64,000 nucleotides of DNA from Streptomyces iconiensis (GCF_028657195.3 NZ_JANCPR020000023.1:62001-126000); one strand, 5' to 3'; shown: positions 25,957-34,884, numbered from the stretch's first letter. Notes: generated from the letters alone by a model not told the origin. A program made the numbers and translations.

Positions 25957-25992
25957 GAGCCCCCGCCGTTCCGAAGAGAGCGGCGGGGGCTC
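25957..25992 (-). terminator. strong hairpin terminator after the lasso-precursor gene
   Basis: GAGCCCCCGCCG (25957-25968) and CGGCGGGGGCTC (25981-25992) form a perfect 12-bp stem. It lies 79 bases downstream of the precursor stop codon on the minus strand, so the transcript is probably monocistronic. Confidence 0.65.
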
Positions 25993-26070
25993 GGTCGATG
26001 TCGGTGGGGCTCGGGCCGTTGCGGTGGTCGTCTCACCGTCTGTCAGGCGCCGGCGCCATGCCCGTCTCGT

Positions 26071-26217
26071 TCACCAGTGCCTGAAGCGGCCCATGGAATC
26101 CAGGGGGAGGCCCCTCATGGGGCCCAGGGTCACCTCCGCGAAGTCACCTGCCTCCACCATCGCCGGCGGCTCATAGACCCCGGTCTCTACCTCGGGCTCG
26201 ATCTGGTGCTGCTCCAT
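26071..26217 (-). CDS. class II lasso-peptide precursor (orphan)
   Basis: The 48-aa product from ATG 26217 (AAGGA nine bases upstream) has a lasso leader: YEPPAM (Tyr15, Pro18) matches the recognition motif YxxPxL, followed by GDFAE and Thr30 at position -2. The predicted core is GPMRGLPLDSMGRFRHW (residues 32-48). Gly1 and Asp9 of the core give the nine-residue macrolactam ring, leaving an 8-residue tail with Arg, Phe, His and Trp. No cyclase, leader peptidase or recognition protein is encoded nearby, and a strong terminator follows. A frame extending upstream to 26295 has no start signal. Maturation in trans, or loss of the rest of the cluster, are the options. Confidence 0.75.
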   Translation of the reverse strand: MEQHQIEPEVETGVYEPPAMVEAGDFAEVTLGPMRGLPLDSMGRFRHW

Positions 26218-28206
26218 CAGACGGTTCCTTTCTCGCTGGGCAACGCGGCTCGCTCGCACGGCCGTTGGTCGATTCGAGCCCCTGCACAGTCCCATACAGA
26301 AGGATGCATAGAGCGTCTTAGGACTTCAAACCGCCTGAAGTGGCCTATCCGAGGCATGAGGGGCAGCATGTCTGCGCCATGCTGCCCCGGTTCACGCCGC
26401 AATCCGACGGCACGGCTTCTGTGGGGGCATCGCCGGAGAGGAATGGACCGCCACGCGTGGGCTCGCGAGGTCGCCCGTGTACGGGTACCCGGCGCGTCCT
26501 TCAGCTTCGCCGCCTTCGCCGACATGGCGTGCCCACGCTCATGTCGGCGATCGCGAGCCCCCGCCGGGCAGGTGCCGCCGGACGCCTTGCCCGACTTCGA
26601 CCACCTCAGGCGGCCGACGGCACCCGGACCGCGGGAACGGGTGCTGCGCGAGGCGGGGTTGGAACAGCGGCACACGGAGGACTTCCGCCGGTCCGGCCCG
26701 GTTTCCTTCGCGCGGGCCTTCGAGGCGCTTGACGGCGCGGGGGCCGGCCGGTCAGGTCGGCTCTGGGGGCGTGGCGGCGCAGTACCCGACCGAGGACGGC
26801 GCTCCGTCTTCCCCATGGCATACCGCCTGTTCCGGGAACACCGGTGACACGAACACGACCGTCGGTCACCAGGGCCGCCACGGACGCGGCCTCAACGGCC
26901 TCCGTGGCACCGGTCGGCTCCGTCGTACGCGCCGCCGCCGTGGCACGCGTCGCCTGCGTGACGTCGGCGGTCGCGCAGGTTGTGGCAACGGAGGGCCAGA
27001 GTTCGGCGGTTGGGCGCGTATGTCCTGGAAGTGCCCGATGGAGGCGAGGACCAGCACCGTGGGCGACGTCATGAAGAGGACCAGCACCGTAGGCGCCGTC
27101 ATGAAGCAGGCCGGACCAGGCGTACGCGGCGTGCGTCTTCACCCTCTCGGGACGACAGGGTGGCCAGCAGCTCTGCCGGCATCACCATGCGCAGGGTCTG
27201 CGGTTCTCGTCCGGTGCGCGCGGGGCTGCGGGTTCGGGGCGTCTCGTCGTCGGTGCATGCGGCGCAAGGATCCGTGTGGACTGTGCCGGGTTCGCCCGCT
27301 GCGTGTCGGCCGACCCACGTGCCCCTCCTCCGCCCGGGGGAGAGGCGTCGTCGTGCGGGTCGGGTGCCGGGCTGTCGGCACACGGGCTGACGCGGCGCCA
27401 TGCCGCTTGCGTGGTACGGGAGTTCGGCGCGCGTGCTGTTGTTGCCCTGGGGCGGGGGCGAATTATTCCGGGGAGTGCGGGAATTAATCCGCATGCGGTT
27501 GGCTGGTGATCGCTTCGGGGTGTGTGCACAATTTGATACCAAGCTCGTTCCGAGGGGGCATGTCCCAGTTTTGTTGTGCCTTAAGCAGTCTTCGGTCGAT
27601 GCCCGTGACTTCGCTTATCGCGCGAAGCCTGAATTCCCGCATGCCCGGGTATGGATCCTGGGGTGTCTCCGCTGTGACAGCGGATGGAGTACGGCGGCAC
27701 TTCGCCGTTTCGGTACAGCAAAGCGAGAGGGTTGTTTCTTCGTGCCTGGAGAAAGGTTTCGGGGCGGGAGTCGTGGGACGCCGGAGCGTGGCCGCTTCGC
27801 CTTGCGCCCCGCTCCGGGGGACGACCGCGAAGCGGGTCCACTTCTTCGCAGGTCGGGGGCGTGACGGACGCGAAGTCGGCGGGGTAGGGCGCGCTTGAGC
27901 CGTCCTGCGCTGAGGCCGGTGGCCCGCATCGTGTGGGGCGTGACGTGCCTCTGCGGGTTCCGTTCCTGGTGGCCGTGATACACCCGTGATAGGTGGCAGA
28001 GTTCATGTGTGCTGACCTTCCACCAGAATTCTTGAAGTTTTCCCGTGGTTTTGTGAGTACCCTTCCTCGCCTCCTGTCATGATGCCCTCACGCAAAGGGA
28101 TTTGGGACACTATTTGCCTGATGGATACTTGGTGTTAGTTCAAGCAGGTCGCCGGATCACTCATTATTGTTCAGACCCCGGAAATTAATGAGCAAGGCGA
28201 GGGGAA
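26218..28206. other. long gene-poor region upstream of the biosynthetic cluster
   Basis: Almost 2 kb without a supported gene. A frame ending at 26847 (PRERVLREAGLEQRHTEDF ... AYRLFREHR) vaguely resembles the C-terminus of a SAM methyltransferase and may be a relic. Two near-identical 29-base stretches lie near 27046 and 27075. A small palindrome CCGCTGTGACAGCGG is at 27669-27683. The last 200 bases are AT-richer, as expected for the leader of the regulator gene at 28207. Confidence 0.45.
26360..26388. terminator. terminator-like hairpin
   Basis: GGGGCAGCATG and CATGCTGCCCC form an 11-bp stem around a 7-nt loop. It lies upstream of the lasso gene, and its transcript of origin is unclear. Confidence 0.35.
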
Positions 28207-28836
28207 ATGGAACGCTCCTTCATGTCTGAATCAGATTCAGACAACGTTGTCGTGGCCGTTCATTCCGACGATCCGATCGCTTTCGCAGGAGTCGTGAGCT
28301 GGTTACGCAGTCGCGAGGGGATAACCATCGTGGGCGGTGAGGAACGCGACACCGCCTCGGTCGTCGTCCTCCTCACCGAGGTTGTGGACAAGAGCGCGAT
28401 TCAGTACCTACAGGAATTCGTCACGGTCGGTGACCAGAAAGCGATTCTCGTCCCGAACCACCTCAGACCCGGCAACCTGCTGGACGCCGTCCGCAGCGGG
28501 ACCAGACTCATCATTCCCCGGGACGCGGTGACCGACGACCGGCTCGCCGAGGCCGTGTTGGCCGTCTCGCGCGGTCACGCCGAGATGCCCCTCGAATCGC
28601 TCAGCGACCTTCTCAACCAGCTGTGCGCCGAGTCCGAACAGGCCAAGATCTCCCCACGGGATGTCGATGTACTGAGACTCATGGCGGAGGGCAAGGACAC
28701 GGAGGAGATAGCCGGGCACCTCAACTACTCGGTGCGCACCATCAAGCACATCATCCAGAGCTTCACCGCACGTTTCGACCTGCGCAATCGGACCCATGCC
28801 GTCGCCTACGCGATGCGGCACGGATACATCCAGTGA
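28207..28836 (+). CDS. LuxR-family regulator with atypical receiver domain, probable cluster regulator
   Basis: The 209-aa protein has a receiver-like N-terminal half (VVVAVHSDDPIAFAGVVSWL) lacking the usual acidic pocket and phospho-Asp pattern. A LuxR/NarL HTH follows at about residues 145-205 (ISPRDVDVLRLMAEGKDTEE, then YSVRTIKHIIQ). GAGGGGAA precedes the ATG; ATG 28222 is an alternative start. Codon 33 is TTA (28303-28305), so translation may need bldA tRNA, as for many Streptomyces pathway regulators. It stands at the left edge of the cluster, convergent with dapD and separated by a strong terminator. Phosphorylation-independent control is likely. Confidence 0.75.
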   Translation: MERSFMSESDSDNVVVAVHSDDPIAFAGVVSWLRSREGITIVGGEERDTASVVVLLTEVVDKSAIQYLQEFVTVGDQKAILVPNHLRPGNLLDAVRSGTRLIIPRDAVTDDRLAEAVLAVSRGHAEMPLESLSDLLNQLCAESEQAKISPRDVDVLRLMAEGKDTEEIAGHLNYSVRTIKHIIQSFTARFDLRNRTHAVAYAMRHGYIQ

Positions 28837-28891
28837 GGCGCGCACATCCCCGTGCGGTACCGCGCCGACTTCCCGGTGCCGGAACGCGTTC

Positions 28892-28930
28892 GGTGCCCGG
28901 GCGGGCTCGGTCCGAGCCCGCCCGGGCACC
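28892..28930. terminator. bidirectional terminator between the LuxR regulator and the dapD-like gene
   Basis: A perfect palindrome of 39 bases with a single central base (19-bp arms, GGTGCCCGGGCGGGCTCGG and its complement). It lies between two convergent genes, so it can end both transcripts. Confidence 0.8.
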
Positions 28931-28947
28931 AAGGGGCGGTGGGGGAA

Positions 28948-29823
28948 TCAGTGTGCTGCCGCGTGCTCCCTGAAGAGTGCGTCGAGCGCCAGTTTGTCGT
29001 GGGCCTCGCCGGGGGCCAGTCGCTTGATCACCAGCAGGCACGGTACGCCGAAGTCACCGCCGGGGAAGGTGCGCAGGCGCGTCGAGGAGACGCAGACCGA
29101 CCAGGCGGGAGCCTCGCCAGGTGGCAGCTCCTCGCCGCTCCCCGCGTCGAAGACCCGGGTGCTGCCTGTCAGTAGCGCACCGGCGCCGATCTTGGCGCCG
29201 GTGCGTACCCGCGCGCCCTCCACGACGATCGAGCGTGAGCCGACGAACGCGTCGTCCTCCACCACCACGGGCACGGCGCCCGGCGGTTCCAGGACCCCGC
29301 CGATGCCGACGCCACCCGAGAGGTGGACGTCGCGTCCGATCTGGGCGCAGGAGCCGACCGTTGCCCAGGTGTCCACCATCGTTCCGGAGCCGACGTGGGC
29401 GCCGATGTTGGTGTACGAGGGCATCAGCACGGTGCCGGGCGCGAAGTGGCTGCCCCAGCGGGCTATGGCGCCCGGCACCACCCGTACGCCGTCGAACCGC
29501 CGCTTCAGCGGCATGCGGTCGTGGTGCAGGAACGGGCCGACCTCGGAGGCCCGCATCCCGAGCACCCGGAAGGACAGCAGGATCGCGCGCCGCGCGCGCT
29601 CGTCGACGACCACCTCGTCGCTGTCGGGGTCCACCTCGGCGACCCGCGCCGCGCCCCTGTCCAGCAGGTTGACGGCGGCGATGACGGTCCGGCGTGCGTG
29701 TACGTCGGCCGGGGAGAGTTCCTCCCTGCGTTCCCAGAGTTCGTCGACTGCCGCGGGGATACGGCTCCCGCGGTGCGGGGTCCGGCTGCCGGGCGTTGCG
29801 GTCGGCGCGAGGGTGCCGGTCAT
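28948..29823 (-). CDS. dapD: tetrahydrodipicolinate N-succinyltransferase homologue (DapD-like)
   Basis: The 291-aa product from ATG 29823 contains the left-handed beta-helix hexapeptide region (APGTVLMPSYTNIGAHVGSG, then SCAQIGRDVHLSGGVGIGG) typical of DapD. DapD succinylates tetrahydrodipicolinate in the succinylase branch to diaminopimelate and lysine. The start overlaps the stop of the aminotransferase (ATGA, 29820-29823). It is the last gene of a long leftward operon. Paired with DapC- and LysA-like genes but without a DapE desuccinylase, it probably boosts lysine/DAP flux to the product, though an altered substrate is possible. Confidence 0.8.
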   Translation of the reverse strand: MTGTLAPTATPGSRTPHRGSRIPAAVDELWERREELSPADVHARRTVIAAVNLLDRGAARVAEVDPDSDEVVVDERARRAILLSFRVLGMRASEVGPFLHHDRMPLKRRFDGVRVVPGAIARWGSHFAPGTVLMPSYTNIGAHVGSGTMVDTWATVGSCAQIGRDVHLSGGVGIGGVLEPPGAVPVVVEDDAFVGSRSIVVEGARVRTGAKIGAGALLTGSTRVFDAGSGEELPPGEAPAWSVCVSSTRLRTFPGGDFGVPCLLVIKRLAPGEAHDKLALDALFREHAAAH

Positions 29824-30989
29824 CGGAGTGTCCTTTCGCTGGGGCGGCCCTGGGTTTCGGCGGCTGTGCCCACCAGGGCCAGCCGGGGTTCCACGAGCGC
29901 GCGGTCGAGCGTCGCCGCGATGCGTACGTAGCCGCTCGCGCCCGGTCCGTAGGAGCTGCCCGGCATCACTACGAGCCCCGCGACCTGGGCGGCTCTGCGC
30001 GCGAACCGTACGTCCGAGCCTCCGGGCGCGCGCACCCACACGAAGGGGCCGCCCTGTGGGGGCTCGCACGCCAGGCCGTGCGCGTGCAGCGCGGCGACCA
30101 GGTCGTTCACCCGGCGCCTGGTGCGCCGGGTGTGTTCCTCCGCGTGCCGGTCATCGAGCAGCAGCTTCGTCGCGGCTGCCTGCGAGGCGGCGCTCGCCAT
30201 GAACCCGGCTGCCCTGCGCAGCGGGACCAGCCGGGAGACCACGGCGGGGTCGCCGGCATAGAACCCGACTCGCAGGCCGGGGGAGTTGGATCTCTTGGAG
30301 ACGCTGTGGAGCGCCAGTACGCCCTTCGGGCCGCCGCTGAGCGCCGTACGGGGCTCATGGGCCCAGGTCGCCGCGGCGTACGCCTCGTCGGAGAGCACCA
30401 GCACGCCGTGTGCGCGGCCCCAGTCGGCGATGCGGTCCAGTGGCTCGACCACGCCGGTGGGGTTGGCCGGGCTGTTCACCCACAGGCACAGCGCGCGGCC
30501 GACCTCCTCCTGCGGGAGCAGGTCCAGGCGCATACGGAAGTCGGGGCCGGCCGGGACCCGGAACACCCGCAGCCCGGCCAGCCGTGCCCCGAGCGCGTAC
30601 GGGGGATAGCCCAGGGCGGGCACCAGCACGGTGTCGCGTACGGGAGCCGCCGGGTCTCGCGGTCCGGTGCCAAGTGGCGGCTCCGCGTGGCGTGTTGCGG
30701 TGAGGAACAGGGGGAGCGTGGAGATGAGTTCCTTGGACCCCGCGCAGGCCGCCACCGCTCCGGGCGGCAGTTCTACTCCGTAGATCCTTCGCAGGTGGGC
30801 CTCCGCAGCGGCGCGGAACTCCTCGCTTCCTGCGCTCGGCGGGTAAGCCGCCGTACGCGGGAACACCTCGGGGCCGACCGGGGGCGGCGGATCGGCCGAG
30901 AGGCCCTGGGTGAGGTCCAGGACGGGCAGGCCGGACGCCGCCGCGAGGTCCAGCCCGATCTCTCGTGTCCAGTTCGGGCCGTCCGTCAC
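29820..30989 (-). CDS. dapC: DapC-like N-succinyldiaminopimelate aminotransferase
   Basis: The 389-aa protein starts at GTG 30989, overlapping the upstream stop in a GTGA. It is a fold-type I PLP aminotransferase with NSPANPTG, the acidic DEAYAA and the PLP-lysine motif SVSKRSNSPGLRVGF. SKRSN..G.R.GF is typical of actinobacterial DapC. It would aminate N-succinyl-2-amino-6-oxopimelate. Its place between LysA- and DapD-like genes supports a dedicated lysine/DAP branch. A longer frame reaching 31385 is only the shadow of the decarboxylase gene. Confidence 0.8.
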   Translation of the reverse strand: MTDGPNWTREIGLDLAAASGLPVLDLTQGLSADPPPPVGPEVFPRTAAYPPSAGSEEFRAAAEAHLRRIYGVELPPGAVAACAGSKELISTLPLFLTATRHAEPPLGTGPRDPAAPVRDTVLVPALGYPPYALGARLAGLRVFRVPAGPDFRMRLDLLPQEEVGRALCLWVNSPANPTGVVEPLDRIADWGRAHGVLVLSDEAYAAATWAHEPRTALSGGPKGVLALHSVSKRSNSPGLRVGFYAGDPAVVSRLVPLRRAAGFMASAASQAAATKLLLDDRHAEEHTRRTRRRVNDLVAALHAHGLACEPPQGGPFVWVRAPGGSDVRFARRAAQVAGLVVMPGSSYGPGASGYVRIAATLDRALVEPRLALVGTAAETQGRPSERTLR

Positions 30990-32290
30990 GACACCGGCTC
31001 CAGCGGCCGGGGCAGCACGACGGGGTGGAAGCGCAGGGTCGCGAAGTGGTCCTGCTCGTTCTCGGCCCGGCGGATGAGTTCGACGCCGCCGTCGGTGCGC
31101 AGGAGGAGTTCCTGCGGGCGCAGCCGCCCGTTGTAGGTGAACCCCATGGAATGGCCGTGGGCGCCCGTGTCGTGGATGAGCAGCAGATCTCCCTCGGCGA
31201 GCGGGGGCAGCTCGCGGTCCACGCCGAACTTGTCGTTGTTCTCGCACAGCGACCCCGTCACGTCCACCGTCTCCGGCGGTCCCGGGCGGGGCCAGGGCAC
31301 GGTGATGTGGTGGTAGGCGTCGGGGTAGAGCGCGGGCCGCATCAGCGCGCTCATGCTGGCGTCGACTCCCGCGCACTCGCGCCACTTGCTCATCCGGTTG
31401 ACCACGCGGGTGGCGAGTACGCCGTGCGGTCCTGTGAGGTACCTCCCGCTCTCGAAGCAGATGAGGGGGATGTCCCCGCCGTGTTCGCGCCGCCAGTCGC
31501 GCAGGCGCGCGGCGATCGCGGCGCCGAGGGCCTCGATGTCGAAGGTCTGCTGCTGTGGGCGGTAGGGGATGCCGATCCCGCCGCCCAGGTTGAGGAGTTC
31601 CACCTCAAGGCCGAGCGACTCGCGCAGCCGTAGGACCTGTTCCAGCAGCAGGTCCAAGGTGCTCAACAGGGGCTGTGCGGTGAGCGAGTTGGAGGCGAGC
31701 ATCATGTGCAGCCCGAACCGCTCGATGCCCATGCGCCGCGCCTTGGCGCAGACGGCCGGGAGCCGGTCGGTCCTGATGCCGAACTTCGCCGTCTCGGGCG
31801 TGCCGAGGAACGGGTGGCCCCGGCCCTCCGGAGTCGTGGACGAGGCCAGCCGGCCGGGATTGACCCGCAGGCACAGCGAGTCGGGCAGCCGGGGCAGGTC
31901 GGCGAGTTTGTCGAGGACCGCCTCGTCGTCGATGTTCACCGTCGCGCCCAGCTCGACGGCCGCTGCCAGCTCGGCCCTGCTCGTGTTGTTGGAGGTGAAC
32001 ATGATGTCCCCGGCCTCCGCTCCCGCCCGCGCCGCCAGGGACAGCTCGGGCGGCGAGCTGCAGTCGAAGCCGAATCTGTGGTCGTACAGCAGCCGCAGGA
32101 CCGCCGGGTTGGGCAGGGCCTTGACGGCGAAGAACTCCCGGTAGCGCAGGGCGCTGAACGCCCGGTCGAACGCCTCGGCCGTCTCGTGCAGGCCCTGCTC
32201 GTCGTAGAGGTGGAACGGGGTGCCGAAGTGCCGGACGACCTCGGGCAGTACATCGGTGAGGCGGCGGTTGAACGCGGCGCTCATCGGCAT
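30986..32290 (-). CDS. lysA: diaminopimelate decarboxylase-like PLP enzyme (LysA family)
   Basis: The 434-aa product is a fold-type III PLP decarboxylase. The PLP lysine is in FFAVKALPNP, the glycine loop is NLGGGIGIPY, and the dimer-shared active-site Cys/Asp region reads GSLCENNDKFG. GAHGHSMGFTYNGR is the usual C-terminal motif. The ATG at 32290 is preceded by AAGGAG. LysA makes L-lysine from meso-DAP. Since some relatives act on carboxynorspermidine or other amino acids, the substrate is not certain, but the DapC and DapD neighbours favour DAP. Confidence 0.8.
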   Translation of the reverse strand: MPMSAAFNRRLTDVLPEVVRHFGTPFHLYDEQGLHETAEAFDRAFSALRYREFFAVKALPNPAVLRLLYDHRFGFDCSSPPELSLAARAGAEAGDIMFTSNNTSRAELAAAVELGATVNIDDEAVLDKLADLPRLPDSLCLRVNPGRLASSTTPEGRGHPFLGTPETAKFGIRTDRLPAVCAKARRMGIERFGLHMMLASNSLTAQPLLSTLDLLLEQVLRLRESLGLEVELLNLGGGIGIPYRPQQQTFDIEALGAAIAARLRDWRREHGGDIPLICFESGRYLTGPHGVLATRVVNRMSKWRECAGVDASMSALMRPALYPDAYHHITVPWPRPGPPETVDVTGSLCENNDKFGVDRELPPLAEGDLLLIHDTGAHGHSMGFTYNGRLRPQELLLRTDGGVELIRRAENEQDHFATLRFHPVVLPRPLEPVS

Positions 32291-32323
32291 GACGGGGTGC
32301 TCCTTCGGTCTCTCGTGCCCAGG

Positions 32324-33028
32324 TCAGGCGACCAGGCGCGCGGTGATGACCGAACGGACCCGGCGCCCGCTCAGCGGACGGTCGTAGGTGAACGTCTCGG
32401 CCTCCACCTCGCCGAACCCGGCGGCCAGCGCCTGTTCGCGCATGTATGCGCCGGTCAGCCAGTGGAAGCCGGTGACTCCCGGCGCGGGCTGGGCCGGTGA
32501 GCCGTCCGTGGTGCAGTCGTTGGAGGCGATCAGGGTGCCGCCTCCGGTGCCCTGCCCGTTCCCTGAGTCGTCGGCGAACCAGGAGCGGATACGGCGCAGT
32601 ACGGGCTGGATCGAACGCGTACGCGGGTCGTAGAGATGGCCGAGCACACCGTCCATGTAGACCACCGGCCAGGAGCCCTCCGGTGTCCAGTCGGCGATGT
32701 CGGCCTGTAGGGCCTCCAGGCCCTTCGACTCGGCCAGTTCGACGGCCTCGGCCAGGGCGTCCACCGCCAGCACCCGGTAACCGTCCCGCGCGAGCCCGCT
32801 CTCGATGGCGGCGTTGCCGCTGCCCAGGCTCAGCAGGTTCTTGGCGCCGTGCGCTTCGAGGGCCGCGACGAGCTTGTCCCGCATCCACCCGCGGTACGCG
32901 GCGGAGTAGGTGGACGGTGTGATGGAGTCGCCGCGGGCGCCGCCGTCCTCCCATATCTGGAAGAGATTCGGTTCGTTGTCCCGTTTGGGCAGGTAGAAGT
33001 CGGTGAGCGTGTCGAGCTGGCTGTTCAT
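32324..33028 (-). CDS. class I SAM-dependent methyltransferase
   Basis: The 234-aa product has the SAM-binding motif LLSLGSGNAAIESGLA (about residues 65-80) followed by VLAVDALAEAVELAES. The C-terminal half is of the small-molecule methyltransferase type. GAAGGAAG precedes the ATG. It sits in the leftward operon between folE and lysA. Methylation of the dihydroxyphenylglycine ring, the deazapurine or the lysine-derived part is equally possible. Confidence 0.75.
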   Translation of the reverse strand: MNSQLDTLTDFYLPKRDNEPNLFQIWEDGGARGDSITPSTYSAAYRGWMRDKLVAALEAHGAKNLLSLGSGNAAIESGLARDGYRVLAVDALAEAVELAESKGLEALQADIADWTPEGSWPVVYMDGVLGHLYDPRTRSIQPVLRRIRSWFADDSGNGQGTGGGTLIASNDCTTDGSPAQPAPGVTGFHWLTGAYMREQALAAGFGEVEAETFTYDRPLSGRRVRSVITARLVA

Positions 33029-33130
33029 GGCGCTTCCTTCTGCGGTAGTGCGGGCAGGTCCGCCGCGCGGCCACGCGTGGGATACGGGCGCAGCGCGCTG
33101 TGGCGGTGGCGGCCGGCCTGTTACGGGGCT

Positions 33131-33763
33131 CTACTTGCGCTGGAGCGACCCCGCCGCCTGGGCAAGGGAGAGGATTTCGGCGCGCTCGGGACCTTGTTCG
33201 TCGAAGACCCCGTGGAACACCGCCGAGGTCATCACCGCGCTGGTACGCACGCCCCGCATCGTCATGCACAGGTGCTCTCCGCTGCCGATGACGGCGACAT
33301 CGGACGAGCCGGTGACGGTCTCGATCTCGTGCGCGATGTCGGCGACGAGCCGCTCCTGCACCTGGAGCTTGTGCGCGTGGCGGTGCGCGATGCGGGCGAA
33401 CTTGGAGAGGCCGAGCAGGCTCTTCTGACTGCGGTACGCGATGGTCAGGGAGCAGTTGAAGGGCAGCAGGTGGTGTTCGCACAGCGACCACACCCGGATG
33501 TCGGAGACCAGTACGAGCTGGCCGCCGCTGATGGTCTCGAAGACCGTGTCGGTGTTTCCGGCGTCGTGTCCGACGAACTCGCGCCACCAGTTGGCGTAGC
33601 GGCGCGGGGTGTCGACCAGTCCTTCGCGGTCGGGGTCCTCGCCTATCTCGATGAGGAGTTGACGCGCCAGTGTCTCCAGCGGGTCGGCCTCGACCTTCTC
33701 TCCGTCGATCTTCTCTCCGTCGACGGGGACGAAGGGGTCCCGTTGGTCAAGTCGCAGGCTCAT
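33131..33763 (-). CDS. folE: GTP cyclohydrolase I
   Basis: The 210-aa enzyme carries the zinc and catalytic motifs WSLCEHHLLPF and GEHLCMTMRGV, with the GLSKFARI segment. It converts GTP to dihydroneopterin triphosphate, the entry step for preQ0. The gene is 6 bases from queE, so the four preQ0 genes form one cassette. A repeated EKIDGEK phrase near the N-terminus comes from a short DNA duplication. A separate housekeeping folE is expected elsewhere in the genome. Confidence 0.93.
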   Translation of the reverse strand: MSLRLDQRDPFVPVDGEKIDGEKVEADPLETLARQLLIEIGEDPDREGLVDTPRRYANWWREFVGHDAGNTDTVFETISGGQLVLVSDIRVWSLCEHHLLPFNCSLTIAYRSQKSLLGLSKFARIAHRHAHKLQVQERLVADIAHEIETVTGSSDVAVIGSGEHLCMTMRGVRTSAVMTSAVFHGVFDEQGPERAEILSLAQAAGSLQRK

Positions 33764-33769
33764 GATCTT

Positions 33770-34525
33770 TCAGACTCCTCGCCGGTCGCCCCAGGCGAGG
33801 ACGTGAAGACGGGTGGTGAGATTCCAGCCCCGTCGCACGACCTCGTCTGCGATGTCGCCCAAGTGCTTGCTGATGTCGTCGAAGTTCTTGCCCTCGGGCA
33901 TGACCCACACGGGGCCGAGCCCGAGCTGTTCCGTCAGGTCGGCGACCTCGTCCAGATCGCTGGGCGACCTGCACACGAACTTGAAGGCCACACCTGGTGT
34001 GCCGCTCAGTGCCCGCAGGGCTTCCGGCTTGATCCGCTGGCTGAGCGGATCGCCGGCGTGAGCGAGTTTCGGTGAGACGTTGAAGCGCGGCCCCAGGGCG
34101 ATCAGCGCCTCGTCCGGCACGACCGTGCCGTTCGTCTCGATCTCCACGGACGTGCCGTGTTCGGCGAGTGCCTGGATCAGGGGCAGCAGCCGCCGCTGCT
34201 GGCTCAGGGGTTCCCCGCCGCTGATGACCACGAGGTTGGTGGCCATGGCCAGCAGCTCGTCCAGCACGCTCGCCGTGGTGCGGCCGGTCAGCTCGCTGCG
34301 CGGGTCGTACTTCGTGCCCTGGTCGCTGAGCCCCTTCCAGTCCCAGGTGTAGGGGGTGTCGCACCAGCGGCACGACAGGTTGCAGCCGCCCAGCCGGAGG
34401 AAGGCGCAGCGCCGGCCGCTGGAGGGTCCCTCGCCCTGGACCGTGGGGCCGAAGATCTCGTTCACCACAAGGGTGGTGGCCCTCGCCCCGGGGGCCGCGC
34501 GTTCCGTGCCGCTCGCCTGGCTCAT
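33770..34525 (-). CDS. queE: 7-carboxy-7-deazaguanine synthase (radical SAM)
   Basis: The 251-aa product has the radical-SAM cluster motif CNLSCRWCD (Cys-x3-Cys-x2-Cys), with YTWDWKG just after it and VVISGGEPL (GGE SAM motif). It contracts 6-carboxytetrahydropterin to 7-carboxy-7-deazaguanine. Its ATG overlaps the queD stop (ATGA, 34522-34525). Length and motifs are normal for actinobacterial QueE as found in toyocamycin-type clusters. Confidence 0.93.
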   Translation of the reverse strand: MSQASGTERAAPGARATTLVVNEIFGPTVQGEGPSSGRRCAFLRLGGCNLSCRWCDTPYTWDWKGLSDQGTKYDPRSELTGRTTASVLDELLAMATNLVVISGGEPLSQQRRLLPLIQALAEHGTSVEIETNGTVVPDEALIALGPRFNVSPKLAHAGDPLSQRIKPEALRALSGTPGVAFKFVCRSPSDLDEVADLTEQLGLGPVWVMPEGKNFDDISKHLGDIADEVVRRGWNLTTRLHVLAWGDRRGV

Positions 34526-34884
34526 GGCCGGTACTCCGCCCAGGTCTTGGCGGTCTCCGACAGCTTGACCGCGCTCAGTTCAGGCAGCCGCTCGGACCAG
34601 ATCTCGTAGATCCACATGGCCAGGTTCTCCGCCGACGGGTTGCGGCCGGGCACCACGTCGTTGAGGTGGCGGTGGTCGAGTTCCGAGTCGAGCCACTTCT
34701 TGAAGTCCGACAGTTCGCCGTAGTCCCGTACGAAGCCGGCCGGGGTCAGCTCGTCGGGTGGCGCGGCGAGTTCCAGCCGCACGGTGTAGTTGTGACCGTG
34801 CAGCCGTGCGCACTGGTGGTCGCTGGGCAGATGGTCCAGGCGGTGGCTCGCCGAGAACGCGAAGTCCTTACTGATGCGGAACAC
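34522..34884 (-). CDS. queD: 6-carboxy-5,6,7,8-tetrahydropterin synthase
   Basis: The 120-aa protein from GTG 34884 (AAGGG upstream) has zinc ligands in SASHRL and LHGHNY, the catalytic Cys in DHQCARLHGH, and PSAENLAMW with the substrate-binding Glu. It converts dihydroneopterin triphosphate to 6-carboxytetrahydropterin. It begins 5 bases after the end of queC and overlaps queE, so translation is coupled. The frame extends upstream to 34977 without a plausible start. Confidence 0.93.
   Translation of the reverse strand: MFRISKDFAFSASHRLDHLPSDHQCARLHGHNYTVRLELAAPPDELTPAGFVRDYGELSDFKKWLDSELDHRHLNDVVPGRNPSAENLAMWIYEIWSERLPELSAVKLSETAKTWAEYRP

Noticed and set aside
25780..26847. 355-codon plus-strand frame over the lasso gene region
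   Set aside because: Composition is that of random high-GC DNA. The opposite strand has a short gene with complete lasso-precursor features. Only the last part may be a relic.
26218..28206. Lasso cyclase, leader peptidase or recognition genes next to the precursor
   Set aside because: No asparagine-synthetase-like, transglutaminase-like or PqqD-like sequence was found on either strand here or to the left of the precursor.
31605..33587. 660-codon minus-strand frame across the lysA, methyltransferase and folE genes
   Set aside because: Arg/Gly/Pro-rich translation in a shifted frame. Three recognisable genes occupy the same DNA.
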